Assembly (NCBI RefSeq): GCF_003264855.1 | Contig: NZ_NFZS01000001.1 | Span: forward strand, 372,001-436,000 | DNA: 64,000 nucleotides | From: Dyella jiangningensis | GTDB lineage: Bacteria; Pseudomonadota; Gammaproteobacteria; Xanthomonadales; Rhodanobacteraceae | Direction of reading: 5' to 3' | Shown: positions 1 to 8,396 of the stretch, piece by piece | How positions within the stretch are numbered: the stretch's first letter is position 1 | How the letters are laid out: every line of letters starts with the position of its first letter | Program-made: the position numbers and the translations under genes | The notes under the pieces: generated by a model | Databases searched by the model: none | What the model saw: the letters and a program-made list of their open reading frames with translations, nothing else | What the model was told of the DNA's origin: nothing

Positions 1-314
1 CGGCGATCGCGCGCGCACTGATCCACGATCCGCGCAACGTCATCCTCGACGAACCCACCAACGGTCTCGACGTGATGGCCACGCGCGCGCTGCGCCAGTT
101 CATGCAACGGCTGAAGGCGGAGGGCCGCTGTGTGCTGTTCTCCAGCCACATCATGCAGGAGGTGGCCGCGTTGTGTGATCGCATCGTCGTGATCGCCAAT
201 GGCCGCGTCGTGGCGGACGAATCGCCCGAGGCGTTGCGTGCGCAGACCGGCGAGGCGAACCTGGAAGACGCCTTCGTGAAGATCATCGGCAGCGAAGAGG
301 GACTCGCCGCATGA
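1..314 (+). CDS. ABC transporter ATP-binding protein, C-terminal part (NatA-like)
   Basis: This is the last ~103 codons of an ABC ATPase whose beginning lies outside the window. The reading frame is open from base 3. It shows a Walker B (VILDEPTNGLD), the D-loop and the H-loop histidine in FSSHIMQEV. The chain then ends in a short regulatory tail. The ATPase would power the membrane partner encoded immediately downstream, whose ATG overlaps this TGA (ATGA at 311-314). That coupling and the NatB-like partner suggest a Na+ or drug exporter of the NatAB type. Substrate is inferred only from family resemblance. Confidence 0.85.
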   Translation, partial: AIARALIHDPRNVILDEPTNGLDVMATRALRQFMQRLKAEGRCVLFSSHIMQEVAALCDRIVVIANGRVVADESPEALRAQTGEANLEDAFVKIIGSEEGLAA

Positions 315-1519
315 ACATGCCTACCACGCTGTCGATCGGTCGCACGCGCGCCTTCCTCACCGTCTTCCTCAAGGAAGTGAGGGAAAACCTGCGCGACCGC
401 CGCACGCTCACCAGTGCGTTTCTCACCGGACCGCTGCTCGGCCCCATCATCCTGGTGATGCTGCTCAACATCACGCTCAACCGCGAGTTCGACAAGGCGG
501 AAAAACCACTGTCGGTGCCGGTCATCGGCGCGGACTATGCGCCCAACCTCATCGCCGCGCTGAAGGTGGACGGCATCGTGCCAAAGCCGCCCATCGCCAA
601 CCCGGAGCTGGCCGTGCGCAAGCAAGATGCCGACGTGGTGCTGCGCATCTCGCCGGACTACGGCAACGCATGGCGCAAGGGCGAGCCGGTGCAGGTGGAG
701 TTGATCTACGACTCCTCGCAGCGCGATGCGAACACGGCGGTCGCGCGCGTGAGCCAGTTGGTGGAAACCTATGCGCGCCAGCAGGGTGCGATGCGGCTTG
801 TAGCGCGCGGCCTGTCGCCCGGCACGGCCTGGCCGGTGATCGCCGCCAAGCGCGACCAGGCCACGGCTCAGGCGCGCGCGGCGCTGATGTTCTCCATCCT
901 GCCGTACTTCTTCGTGCTCACCGTGTTCATGGGCGGCATGTATCTGGCGATCGACCTCACCGCCGGCGAGCGTGAGCGTCAGTCGCTCGAACCGCTGTTC
1001 GCCAATCCCGTGCCACGCTGGAAGATCCTTGCCGGCAAGCTGGCGGCGATCTGCGTGTTTTCGGCGGCGAGCCTGCTCATCTCGCTGGCGGCTTTCGCCG
1101 TGGTGGGGCGTTTCCTGCCCACCGAGAAGCTGGGCATGGAGCTGGACCTCGGCCTGAACTTCGCCAGCCGCGTGCTGCTGCTGATGCTGCCGCTGATCGT
1201 GCTGCTGGCCGCGCTGCAGTCCTTGGTCGCCGCCTTCGCCAAGAGCTATCGCGAGGCGCAGACCTATGTGTCGCTGCTGATGTTCGTGCCGGTGATCCCA
1301 AGCATCCTGCTCTCCACCATGCCGATCAAGGCGCAGGCCTGGATGTACGCCGTGCCGCTGCTCGGCCAGCACCTGGGCATCATGCAGCTGCTGCGCGGCG
1401 ATGGCGTCGATGCGCAACAACTGGGGCTGTGCCTGCTGGGCAGTCTGGCGGCCGCCGTGCTGGGCGTGCTGGTGACGGCGCGGCTGTATCAGTCGGAGCG
1501 CCTGGCGATTTCTGGCTGA
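311..1519 (+). CDS. ABC-2 type permease (NatB-like)
   Basis: This 402-residue integral membrane protein is the permease partner of the upstream ATPase and is translationally coupled to it by an ATGA overlap. One N-terminal hydrophobic segment (about residues 35-55) is followed by a long soluble loop. A block of five or so membrane helices then fills the C-terminal half (about residues 195-395), which is the ABC2_membrane_3 layout of NatB and YhaP-type exporters. A conserved-looking GERERQSLEPL stretch follows the first helix of the C-terminal block. The role is probably efflux of Na+ or a hydrophobic compound. The exact substrate cannot be read from sequence. Confidence 0.85.
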   Translation: MNMPTTLSIGRTRAFLTVFLKEVRENLRDRRTLTSAFLTGPLLGPIILVMLLNITLNREFDKAEKPLSVPVIGADYAPNLIAALKVDGIVPKPPIANPELAVRKQDADVVLRISPDYGNAWRKGEPVQVELIYDSSQRDANTAVARVSQLVETYARQQGAMRLVARGLSPGTAWPVIAAKRDQATAQARAALMFSILPYFFVLTVFMGGMYLAIDLTAGERERQSLEPLFANPVPRWKILAGKLAAICVFSAASLLISLAAFAVVGRFLPTEKLGMELDLGLNFASRVLLLMLPLIVLLAALQSLVAAFAKSYREAQTYVSLLMFVPVIPSILLSTMPIKAQAWMYAVPLLGQHLGIMQLLRGDGVDAQQLGLCLLGSLAAAVLGVLVTARLYQSERLAISG

Positions 1520-1530
1520 CGCTTGTCTTC

Positions 1531-1660
1531 CTCTCCCCTCTGGGGAGAGGACTGAGGTGAGGGGCGGGTGCTCGCGGCAGGGTTTCATCGAAGCCCGCTC
1601 AGACCTGCGCCACCGCAAGATCGCCCCCTCACCCCAACCCTCTCCCCCAAGGGGAGAGGG
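1531..1660. repeat. Dispersed inverted repeat, GGGGAGAG class
   Basis: Two inverted arms flank about 60 bases. Each arm carries a small hairpin of the form CTCTCCCC-loop-GGGGAGAG next to GTGAGGGG or its complement CCCCTCACCCCAACCC. A second copy of the same design lies at 52204-52360. This is a repeat class distinct from the REPINs. It separates the ABC operon from the next gene and could act on transcript ends, but neither arm has a T-tract. Confidence 0.75.
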
Positions 1661-1706
1661 AGCTCTCTCGCGGTAACATGGCTTTTTCTCCCTCCGGGAC
1701 ATCGCC

Positions 1707-3407
1707 ATGCGCCGCCACCTGCTCGCCCTGAGCCTCGTCGCCACCCTCGCCGGTTGCAGTTCGCACGACAACGCCAACATGGCGCAGGCCCCCGCACCAG
1801 CCCCCGCAGCCACCGTGCCGGCGGTGCCGCCGCCGTCCACCGACGCCGACAATGCCGCGCAGCGCATGGCCAACTACGCCACGGTCAGGCTCACCGCCGA
1901 TCTCTCCAGCTTCGACGACAAGCAGAAGCAGATGATCGCGCTGCTGGTGCAGGCGGCCGACGTCACCAACGCCATCTACTGGAAGCAGTCGTGGGGCGAC
2001 AAGGCCGCGCTGATGGCACGCATTCCCGACGACGTCACCCGTCGTTTCGCCGAGATCAACTACGGTCCATGGGATCGCCTCGACAACGACGAACCGTTCG
2101 TCGCCGGCGTGGGCGCCCGTCCTCCCGGTGCGCAGTTCTATCCCGCCGACATGACCAAGGACGAATTCGACAAGGCCGATCTCAAGGACAAGACCGGGCT
2201 CTACACGCTGCTGCGCCGCGATGCGCAGGGCAAGCTGGTCACCGTGCCGTATCACGAGGCGTACAAGGCCGATCTCGATCGCGCCGCCGGCCTGTTGCGA
2301 CAGGCCGCCGATCTTTCGGCCGACAAGGACTTCGCCGGTTACTTGAAGAAGCGCGCCGATGCGCTGCAGAGCGACGACTATCGCCCCAGCGACTTCGCCT
2401 GGATGTCGATGAAGAACAACCCGGTCGACATCGTGATCGGTCCGATCGAAACCTATGAAGACCAGCTCTACGGCTACAAGGCCAGCTACGAAAGCTACGT
2501 GCTGGTGAAGGACCAGGCGTGGAGCGCCAAGCTCGCGCGCTTCGCCAAGTACCTGCCCGAACTGCAGCGCGAACTGCCGGTGGATGACAAGTACAAGGCC
2601 GAGAAGCCCGGCTCCGATGCCGACCTCAACGCGTACTTCGCCGTGTACTACGCGGGCGATGCCAACGTCGGCGCCAAGACCATCGCGATTAACCTGCCCA
2701 ACGACGAGGAAGTGCAGCTGAAGAAAGGCACGCGCCGCCTGCAGCTGGAAAACGTGATGCAGGCGAAGTTCGACAGGATCATGCTGCCCATCGCCAAGGC
2801 ACTGATCGCCGACGACCAGCAGTCGCACCTGACCTTCGATGCGTTCTTCGAGAACACCATGTTCCACGAAGTGGCGCACGGCCTGGGCATCAAGCAAACG
2901 CTCAGCGACAAGGGGCTGGTCCGCACCGCGTTGAAGGACCAGGCGTCCAGCTTCGAGGAAGGCAAGGCCGACATCCTCGGCCTGTACATGGTCACCAAGC
3001 TCGCCGACAAGGGCGAACTGGACAAGGCCAGGCTGATGGATAACTACGTTACCTTCCTCGCCGGCATCCTGCGCTCGGTGCGCTTCGGCGCCAGCGACGC
3101 GCACGCCAAGGCCAACATGGTGCGCTTCAACTTCTTCCAGCAGCAGGGCGCCTTCACCCGCGACGCCACCACCGGCCGCTACCGCGTCGATTTCGACAAG
3201 ATGACTGCGGCCATGAATGCGCTGTCGGCCAAGCTGCTCACCATCCAGGGCGACGGCGACTACGACGCCGCCAAGAAGCTCACCGACACCATGGGCAACG
3301 TCGACGCCACGCTGGCCGGTGATCTCAAGCGCCTGGACCAGGCGAAGATTCCGGTGGATGTGACGTTTGAGCAGGGGCTTGAGGTGCTGGGGTTGGCCAA
3401 GCCCTGA
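1707..3407 (+). CDS. M49-like zinc metallopeptidase lipoprotein
   Basis: The 566-residue protein begins with a lipoprotein signal (lipobox LAGC, Cys17), then an Ala/Pro-rich linker. A zinc site resembling dipeptidyl-peptidase III follows: HEVAH at residues 387-391 and EEGKAD at 417-422, about 25 residues later. Classical M49 enzymes use HExxGH and EExRAE. Here the first motif is the shorter HExxH followed by GLG, as in the bacterial M49-related hydrolases. It is probably an outer-membrane-anchored periplasmic peptidase. Peptide substrate is unknown. A GGGGAGAG repeat lies just upstream and a REPIN follows the stop codon. Confidence 0.8.
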   Translation: MRRHLLALSLVATLAGCSSHDNANMAQAPAPAPAATVPAVPPPSTDADNAAQRMANYATVRLTADLSSFDDKQKQMIALLVQAADVTNAIYWKQSWGDKAALMARIPDDVTRRFAEINYGPWDRLDNDEPFVAGVGARPPGAQFYPADMTKDEFDKADLKDKTGLYTLLRRDAQGKLVTVPYHEAYKADLDRAAGLLRQAADLSADKDFAGYLKKRADALQSDDYRPSDFAWMSMKNNPVDIVIGPIETYEDQLYGYKASYESYVLVKDQAWSAKLARFAKYLPELQRELPVDDKYKAEKPGSDADLNAYFAVYYAGDANVGAKTIAINLPNDEEVQLKKGTRRLQLENVMQAKFDRIMLPIAKALIADDQQSHLTFDAFFENTMFHEVAHGLGIKQTLSDKGLVRTALKDQASSFEEGKADILGLYMVTKLADKGELDKARLMDNYVTFLAGILRSVRFGASDAHAKANMVRFNFFQQQGAFTRDATTGRYRVDFDKMTAAMNALSAKLLTIQGDGDYDAAKKLTDTMGNVDATLAGDLKRLDQAKIPVDVTFEQGLEVLGLAKP

Positions 3408-3418
3408 GGTGGTTTTCC

Positions 3419-3499
3419 TGTAGGAGCGCACCCAGTGCGCGAAAAGCCAACGGAGCGGTGACGCGGCAAGGCCCATCGCGCACTGGGTGCGCTCCTACA
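3419..3499 (+). repeat. REPIN (inverted REP pair), left flank of RAYT
   Basis: Two 24-base REP arms are exact complements: TGTAGGAGCGCACC then CAGTGCGCGA, and the reverse. They are separated by an asymmetric spacer beginning AAAAGCCAACGGAGCGG. The 81-base element can fold into one long hairpin. The spacer polarity defines its orientation as forward. Confidence 0.9.
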
Positions 3500-3555
3500 G
3501 AAAGCTTCGGGCATCGCTGATGTCGTGATCGCTCTGTCGATGCGACGTTCGATGC

Positions 3556-4008
3556 ATGACTCGTTATGGACATCAACTGTTGCGCAAAGGACGCGCCTCA
3601 CTGCCCGGCCACGTCTATCTGCTGACAACGACGACGGCACGTCGACGATCGGTCTTCAAGGAAGTCGAGCCCGCCCGGGCCGTTGCACGAAGTTCCATTG
3701 ATCCGTCCTGTTGGGGTGATGCGCGTCTCCTTTGCTGGGTGCTGATGCCCGACCGCTGGCATGGCTTGGTGCAATTGGGTGGGCGCGATGGCCTTTCCCT
3801 GGTGATGAATCGCTTCAAGGCATTCACGGCCAGGCGGATGTCCTGCACGCAGGCGGGCATCGTGTGGGATCGTGGTTTCCACGATCGCGCCTTGCGCAAG
3901 GAAGATGACATTCGCGCAGTGGCCCGCTACATCGTTGGCAATCCGCTTCGGGCCGGGCTGGTCAGCAACATCCTCGACTACCCCTACTGGAACTGCATCT
4001 GGCTGTAG
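3556..4008 (+). CDS. REP-associated tyrosine transposase (RAYT), probably HUH-defective
   Basis: The 150-residue protein matches the Y1 transposase (IS200/IS605-related) fold of RAYTs: LRKGRASLPGHVY and TTTTARRR near the start, the metal-site strand at residues 64-72, and RYIVGNPLRAGL with the candidate nucleophile Tyr125. The family motif MPDHxH here reads MPDRWH, so the first histidine of the HUH pair is Arg67 while His69 is kept. That predicts weak or no cleavage. It sits between two REPINs, as expected for a RAYT that mobilises REP sequences, and its TAG stop is part of the downstream REPIN. No clear ribosome binding site precedes the ATG. Confidence 0.85.
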   Translation: MTRYGHQLLRKGRASLPGHVYLLTTTTARRRSVFKEVEPARAVARSSIDPSCWGDARLLCWVLMPDRWHGLVQLGGRDGLSLVMNRFKAFTARRMSCTQAGIVWDRGFHDRALRKEDDIRAVARYIVGNPLRAGLVSNILDYPYWNCIWL

Positions 4009-4084
4009 GAGCGCACCCAGTGCGCGAAAAGCCAACGGAGCGGTGACGCCGCAACCTCCATCGCGCACAGGGTGCGCTCCCACA
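4004..4084 (+). repeat. REPIN, right flank of RAYT
   Basis: This is an 81-base element of the same family and orientation as the one at 3419. The left arm is consensus. The right arm has drifted (GCACAGGGTGCGCTCCCACA), so the stem has mismatches. The arm's TGTAGG provides the TAG stop codon of the transposase gene. Confidence 0.88.
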
Positions 4085-4096
4085 GGGGGCACCTCG

Positions 4097-5965
4097 TCAC
4101 CTCGGCGCCAAATCCCTCGCCTTCATCTCCAACACCCGCCCATCCGCCAGCTTCAGCGACAAGGGCGTGCCTTCCGGCAGATGGGTGCTCATGTCGCGCA
4201 GCGTGCCGAAGCTCAGCAACGACGCCGGCTTGCCGTTGGCCGCCACGATGGCGTCGCCCTGCTTGAGTCCCGCCTGCTGGGCGGGGCTGCCGGGCATCAC
4301 GTTGATGACGTCGAAGCGGTCGGGGTGATCCTGCTTCTTGTTCGCGCGGAAGCCGGCCATGCCGTAGTGCCAGTCGGGACGGGTGGCGCGAGGCATCAGC
4401 ACCATCTGCTGGCGCCGATAGTCGAAGTGCACGTTGAAGCGCGATAGCACGTCCTGTCCGATGTTGCCGGCTTCGCTGGGGTTGCCGGTCGCGCCGGCAT
4501 CGTCGCGGGTAAGCATCGCGACGAGGTTGTCGAGGCGTTGCTGGCCCAGCATCAGCTCCTTCGCGTGGGCGACATGGGCAATGAACAGGCCGCCCACGCC
4601 GCCGGTGGGAATCGGCAGGCCGGCGGCGTAGTGCGCCGCGAGACCATTGCGGTTGGCCCACTGCGGAAACGTCAGCACGTAGCCCGAATTGCCGGTGTCG
4701 ATGCCGAACATGCCGACGTGGCCATCCTGTCGGGCGCTCACCAGCGGCATGTCATCGGTAAAGCGCAATGCAATGGCATCGCCCTTCATGGCGGCGGGTG
4801 CTTCGCCCTGGTCATACGGTGCGAGGCGCAATTCGCCATGGTCGTAATCGAAGGTGATGGCGAAGCGCTCGAACATCTCCAGCCCGAGGATGCCGGCAAT
4901 CGGCGCATCGTTGCCGCGTTCGTAGAACTCGTAAGGGTAGGGCAGCACCGTATAGGTCAGGTCGCGGACATGCGCGTCGCCGAGTGCGGTGTCATGCACC
5001 TTCGTGTACGACGTGCTCATGGTCCCCGAACCCGATCCTCCGGAGACGCCGTTGCCCTTCGTCTCGAAGCCCAGCAGCTTCGCCGCGTCGCTGGTGAGGA
5101 TGGCGTGGCCGCCGGTGTCGAGGATGAAAGGCATCGGCGGACGGCCATCGATGCTCACGTCCACCAGCACGATGCCGCCTTCCATGCGCAGCCGCGTGGT
5201 GGCGGTGCGCGCACCGTTCGCCATGGCGACATCGCGCACCTTGCCGCCGGGTCGCTGCAGCGCGGCCATGGGCGCGGCCGGGAGGACATCGTATCGATCC
5301 ACGATGTCCACGCTGCTGCCATCGGCGTTGCCGGCGAGGTTGGTGCTCGAGGTCTCGATGCGAAAGGGCAGTTGCAGCCCACTCACTTCGCGGTAGTCGC
5401 CGTAGCGCTGCGTGACAACCAGGAATGAGCTGGCCCACGTGGCGCGATCGAGGCGATGCGTGCCCGGGTCGATCCATAGCGTCACCGTGCGGCCACCGGC
5501 TGGCGTGGCTTCGACGCGCTGCCAGCGCTGGCCCTTGTCCTGCGCGTCGGGCAAGACACGATAGGTGGCCGAAGCGCGGGCATCGAGGAAGCCGAAGCGG
5601 CGCAGCCAGTCTTCGGTCACGCCCACCGTGCGCGCCTCCTCCGAATCGAGCGGATGCACGAGGCCGGTGATGTCCTCGCGCCAGCGGCCATGGCCGTCCG
5701 TACCTTCCGCCGAGGAGAACACGTCGTTGTGCATGCGGGAGGCGAACTGGCCGCTGCGCAGATCCACCGTCATCTGCCATGGGCCGGTGAGTTCGTCGGC
5801 GGTTTCCTTGCCGCTGGCTTGCAGCGCCGCGGCCGCGTTCCAGTGGGCGCCGCCGTAGGCTTGGCGCATGTCGCGCAGCAAGGCGTCGGGGTCGGTGGCG
5901 GCAAACGTCAGCGCGGGGACGCCGGCAAGCAACAGGCCCAGCAACAGGCGGTGATGACGCGACAT
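4097..5965 (-). CDS. Periplasmic double-retropepsin and PDZ protein
   Basis: The 622-residue exported protein starts at an ATG followed by a clear signal peptide ending in TFA. An N-terminal region of about 240 residues resembles outer-membrane lipoprotein-sorting-like domains. Two retropepsin-like aspartyl domains follow: FILDTGG with downstream LLGFETKGNG, and GIDTGNSGY. A C-terminal PDZ domain (PGSPAQQAGLKQGDAIV) ends the chain. Both Asp-Thr-Gly triads are intact, so a single chain could form an internal aspartyl-protease dimer. It is most likely a periplasmic protease or peptide-binding protein. It lies downstream of an AraC regulator on the same strand, separated by about 70 bases. Confidence 0.75.
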   Translation of the reverse strand: MSRHHRLLLGLLLAGVPALTFAATDPDALLRDMRQAYGGAHWNAAAALQASGKETADELTGPWQMTVDLRSGQFASRMHNDVFSSAEGTDGHGRWREDITGLVHPLDSEEARTVGVTEDWLRRFGFLDARASATYRVLPDAQDKGQRWQRVEATPAGGRTVTLWIDPGTHRLDRATWASSFLVVTQRYGDYREVSGLQLPFRIETSSTNLAGNADGSSVDIVDRYDVLPAAPMAALQRPGGKVRDVAMANGARTATTRLRMEGGIVLVDVSIDGRPPMPFILDTGGHAILTSDAAKLLGFETKGNGVSGGSGSGTMSTSYTKVHDTALGDAHVRDLTYTVLPYPYEFYERGNDAPIAGILGLEMFERFAITFDYDHGELRLAPYDQGEAPAAMKGDAIALRFTDDMPLVSARQDGHVGMFGIDTGNSGYVLTFPQWANRNGLAAHYAAGLPIPTGGVGGLFIAHVAHAKELMLGQQRLDNLVAMLTRDDAGATGNPSEAGNIGQDVLSRFNVHFDYRRQQMVLMPRATRPDWHYGMAGFRANKKQDHPDRFDVINVMPGSPAQQAGLKQGDAIVAANGKPASLLSFGTLRDMSTHLPEGTPLSLKLADGRVLEMKARDLAPR

Positions 5966-6038
5966 GGCAATGGCTCCTTGCGTGGATGGCGCCATCGTCC
6001 CCGTGGACGCTGCCGATAGCTAGGACGTGAGTGACGTA

Positions 6039-6833
6039 TCAGGACGCCTTTTGCACTTTGTGCCGATAGTCACGCGGGGTATCGCCGGTGACGCGCTTGA
6101 ACACGCGGGCAAAGTGGCTCTGGTCGCTGAAGCCCGCCTGCGCAGCCACCTCCGCCACCGAAAGATCGTTGGCGGCCAGCGCCTGCCGTGCCAGCTCGAT
6201 ACGCAGGCCGCGCTGGTAGTCGCCCACGGTCGAACCCTGGGCGCGCTGGAAGGTGCGGGCGAGATGCGAAGGATGCACGCCCGCCAGCCGCGCGAGCTCC
6301 TGCAGCGTAGGCGTCGCCAACGGATCGTCGTGCAGGCGTTGCAGCACGCGCTGGAGCCAGGCGGGCCGGCGCTCGCCTTCCATGCGGCAGGCGAGCGCCA
6401 CCAGTTCGAGCACGGCCGACTGCAGCGCCAGTGCCGCAGCGTCGTCCGTGGCGCGCAGTTCGCGTTCGATGCGGGCGAGCAGGCGGCTCGCCTCCGGCAG
6501 GCGCAGCTGGCGATGGTCGCGCAGCAGGCGCGTGGTGCTCCCCGCTTCATCGGTGAAGAAGATGCTGATGCAGCGCGCGCCGTGCGGACCGAAGCGATTG
6601 GCGTGGCGGTGACCCTGCGGATGGGTGAGCAGCAGGCCGGGCGCGCAGTCCAGCTCGCCGCTGCTCGACTGCTGCGTGTAGGCGCCGGCAGCCACCAGGC
6701 AGAGATAGCCCTCGTCGTGTTCATGCCAGGGCAGGGCATCGCCGGCCATGTACGGCGTGGCCGAGACCTGCAGGCTGCCGAGCCGGCGGACCTGGTCGGG
6801 CTGCCCATAGTTGGCGCGTTTGAGATGCTCCAT
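6039..6833 (-). CDS. AraC-family transcriptional regulator
   Basis: This 264-residue protein has an N-terminal cupin-like sensor domain (HEHDEGYLCLV, LLTHPQGHRH) and a C-terminal AraC double helix-turn-helix at about residues 180-262. The second helix pair is recognisable by GFSDQSHFARVFKR and the closing TPRDYR. The ligand is unknown. It is divergent from the small exported protein at 7015, and the 181-base gap between them could hold an operator. The double-retropepsin gene downstream on the same strand may be its target or be co-transcribed. Confidence 0.88.
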   Translation of the reverse strand: MEHLKRANYGQPDQVRRLGSLQVSATPYMAGDALPWHEHDEGYLCLVAAGAYTQQSSSGELDCAPGLLLTHPQGHRHANRFGPHGARCISIFFTDEAGSTTRLLRDHRQLRLPEASRLLARIERELRATDDAAALALQSAVLELVALACRMEGERRPAWLQRVLQRLHDDPLATPTLQELARLAGVHPSHLARTFQRAQGSTVGDYQRGLRIELARQALAANDLSVAEVAAQAGFSDQSHFARVFKRVTGDTPRDYRHKVQKAS

Positions 6834-7014
6834 GGCGCCAGTCTAGGCCGCCACCCGCACAGGGCATGTGCCGTCGGTCAGGCCCATGCTGCAAAGCGAA
6901 TTGCACCCCGCTCGCCGCCAGGTGCAGATTGTGACCGCGAGGGGCGCGGCAGGCGCCACTTCCGCGGGTCGATGGCTGTTTCCTGGAAACGTTCAACGCA
7001 AAGGGGAGAGTGCC

Positions 7015-7524
7015 GTGCGCGTTCGCAAAACAGCAGGGAAGTCGTGGGTCTTCATCGGCGTCGCGGCACTCGCCGCGTGCATGGCCGCCGGCGTGGCGCA
7101 GGCGGATTCAGCCGACAAGGTTTCGCCTTATCTCTCGGCGTTCGAGTCGGCCGCGGGCGGCAAGAGCTCCAGCATGAGCGTCGATGGCCGGCTGGGCGGA
7201 TTCGTCCTCGGGCCCAACAAGCTGGTGTTCGTGGACCAGGCCAGCCAGAAGCTCTGGCTCGTCACCACCAAGGACGGCTGCGAGCAGCCCTTCATTACCG
7301 ACGACGGCAGCGTGGTGACGCAGGATGCCCAGGGGCGCGCCGATGCGTGCCACTTCAAGAGCATCCAGCCGGTCAATCGCGAAAAGCTTTCGCGCATCCT
7401 GGCATCGCGCCAGAACGGTGCCGACATCTTCAGCACCTTGCCGTTGCTGGGTCCGCCGCCGCCTGACACCAGCATCAATCACATGAGCAACGTCACCTCC
7501 AACTCCAACAATGGCGTCAAGTAG
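7015..7524 (+). CDS. Small exported protein of unknown function
   Basis: I chose the GTG at 7015 because AAGGGGAG lies 7-14 bases upstream and the frame then opens with a signal peptide (cleavage near AQA-DS). The 169-residue product has no family I recognise. It contains the line VDQASQKLWLVTTKDGC, a second Cys in DACHFKSIQPV, and an Asn/Ser-rich tail. The two cysteines could form a disulfide. An in-frame ATG at 6868 would add 49 residues without a ribosome binding site and is disfavoured. It is divergent from the AraC gene. Confidence 0.65.
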   Translation: MRVRKTAGKSWVFIGVAALAACMAAGVAQADSADKVSPYLSAFESAAGGKSSSMSVDGRLGGFVLGPNKLVFVDQASQKLWLVTTKDGCEQPFITDDGSVVTQDAQGRADACHFKSIQPVNREKLSRILASRQNGADIFSTLPLLGPPPPDTSINHMSNVTSNSNNGVK

Positions 7525-7535
7525 CCGGCTGCGAC

Positions 7536-8396
7536 TCAGGCCGGTGCGCCACCGTCGAGATGCTGGCGTGCCCATGCCGCCACTGCGTGGGAATGTTCGA
7601 GATGGAGGTGGTGGCCGCCTTGCATCGTGCTCATGTCGATGCGGCTGACACAGGCCGCGCGTTCCCCCATCTGTGCGCGCGGCAGATAGGACGTGGCCGG
7701 TTCCGCCAGCAGCAGCCCCGCCGGCGATGCGATGCCGCGCAATAGTGAACGGACTTGTTCCTCCAGCAAGCGCAGCGGCGATGGCCGGTTGAGTCGCGGA
7801 TCGCTGCGCCAGCGCCAGCCTTCCGGTGTTTCGCGCAGTCCGCGTTCGACGATGGGACGCGCTTGCGCGGCGGGCAAGCCGCTCGCGATGGTCCGCGCAC
7901 TGATCGCGTGATCGACGGAAGGGAAGGCGCGCAGCGAGCGTCCGGTGGCCAGCGAAGTCAACGCATCACGAAAGCGGCGCAGCGTGTGATGCCCGTCGTC
8001 GGCTATCGGGCCGAGGCCTTCGATCAGCAGCAGGCGCTCCACCCGCTCGGGCGTGGCGGCCGCGACCAAGGCCGCGATGCCTGCACCCAGCGAATGCCCG
8101 AGCAGGCGATACCTCGACAGCTCGAGCACGTCCGCCGCGGCCAGCACCGCACGCACGTAGTCGATGAAGTGATAGTGCATGCCCGCGGGCAAATGGTCCG
8201 AGTGGCCATGTCCCGGCAGTTCCAGTGCGATCACCTGCCAGCGATCGGCGAGCAGCGGCGCGAGAAAGGCATAGCTGCCGGCATTGTCGAGCCAGCCATG
8301 GAGGGCCAGCAGCGGCGGCGCATCGTCATCGCCCCATACCAGCGCGCGCAGGCGCATGTGCGGCAGGACGATGTCGCGTTCGCGCGGCACGGTCAT
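7536..8396 (-). CDS. Alpha/beta hydrolase
   Basis: This 286-residue protein has the alpha/beta-hydrolase fold: the oxyanion-hole HGWLDN, the nucleophile elbow GHSLGAG, and a late histidine in GGHHLHLEHS. Substrate is not predictable; relatives are esterases or C-C hydrolases. Its ATG overlaps the TGA of ferrochelatase (ATGA, 8393-8396 on the minus strand), so it is the second gene of a hemH operon and is translationally coupled. Confidence 0.85.
   Translation of the reverse strand: MTVPRERDIVLPHMRLRALVWGDDDAPPLLALHGWLDNAGSYAFLAPLLADRWQVIALELPGHGHSDHLPAGMHYHFIDYVRAVLAAADVLELSRYRLLGHSLGAGIAALVAAATPERVERLLLIEGLGPIADDGHHTLRRFRDALTSLATGRSLRAFPSVDHAISARTIASGLPAAQARPIVERGLRETPEGWRWRSDPRLNRPSPLRLLEEQVRSLLRGIASPAGLLLAEPATSYLPRAQMGERAACVSRIDMSTMQGGHHLHLEHSHAVAAWARQHLDGGAPA

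Noticed and set aside
1629-3476. A 615-codon open frame on the minus strand opposite the M49-like gene
   Set aside because: It is a shadow produced by high GC at third positions; the plus-strand frame has the signal peptide and zinc motifs.
3419-4084. The repeats around the transposase as a CRISPR or as simple terminators
   Set aside because: They are paired inverted arms scattered genome-wide, not regularly spaced direct repeats with unique spacers, and they have no T-tracts.
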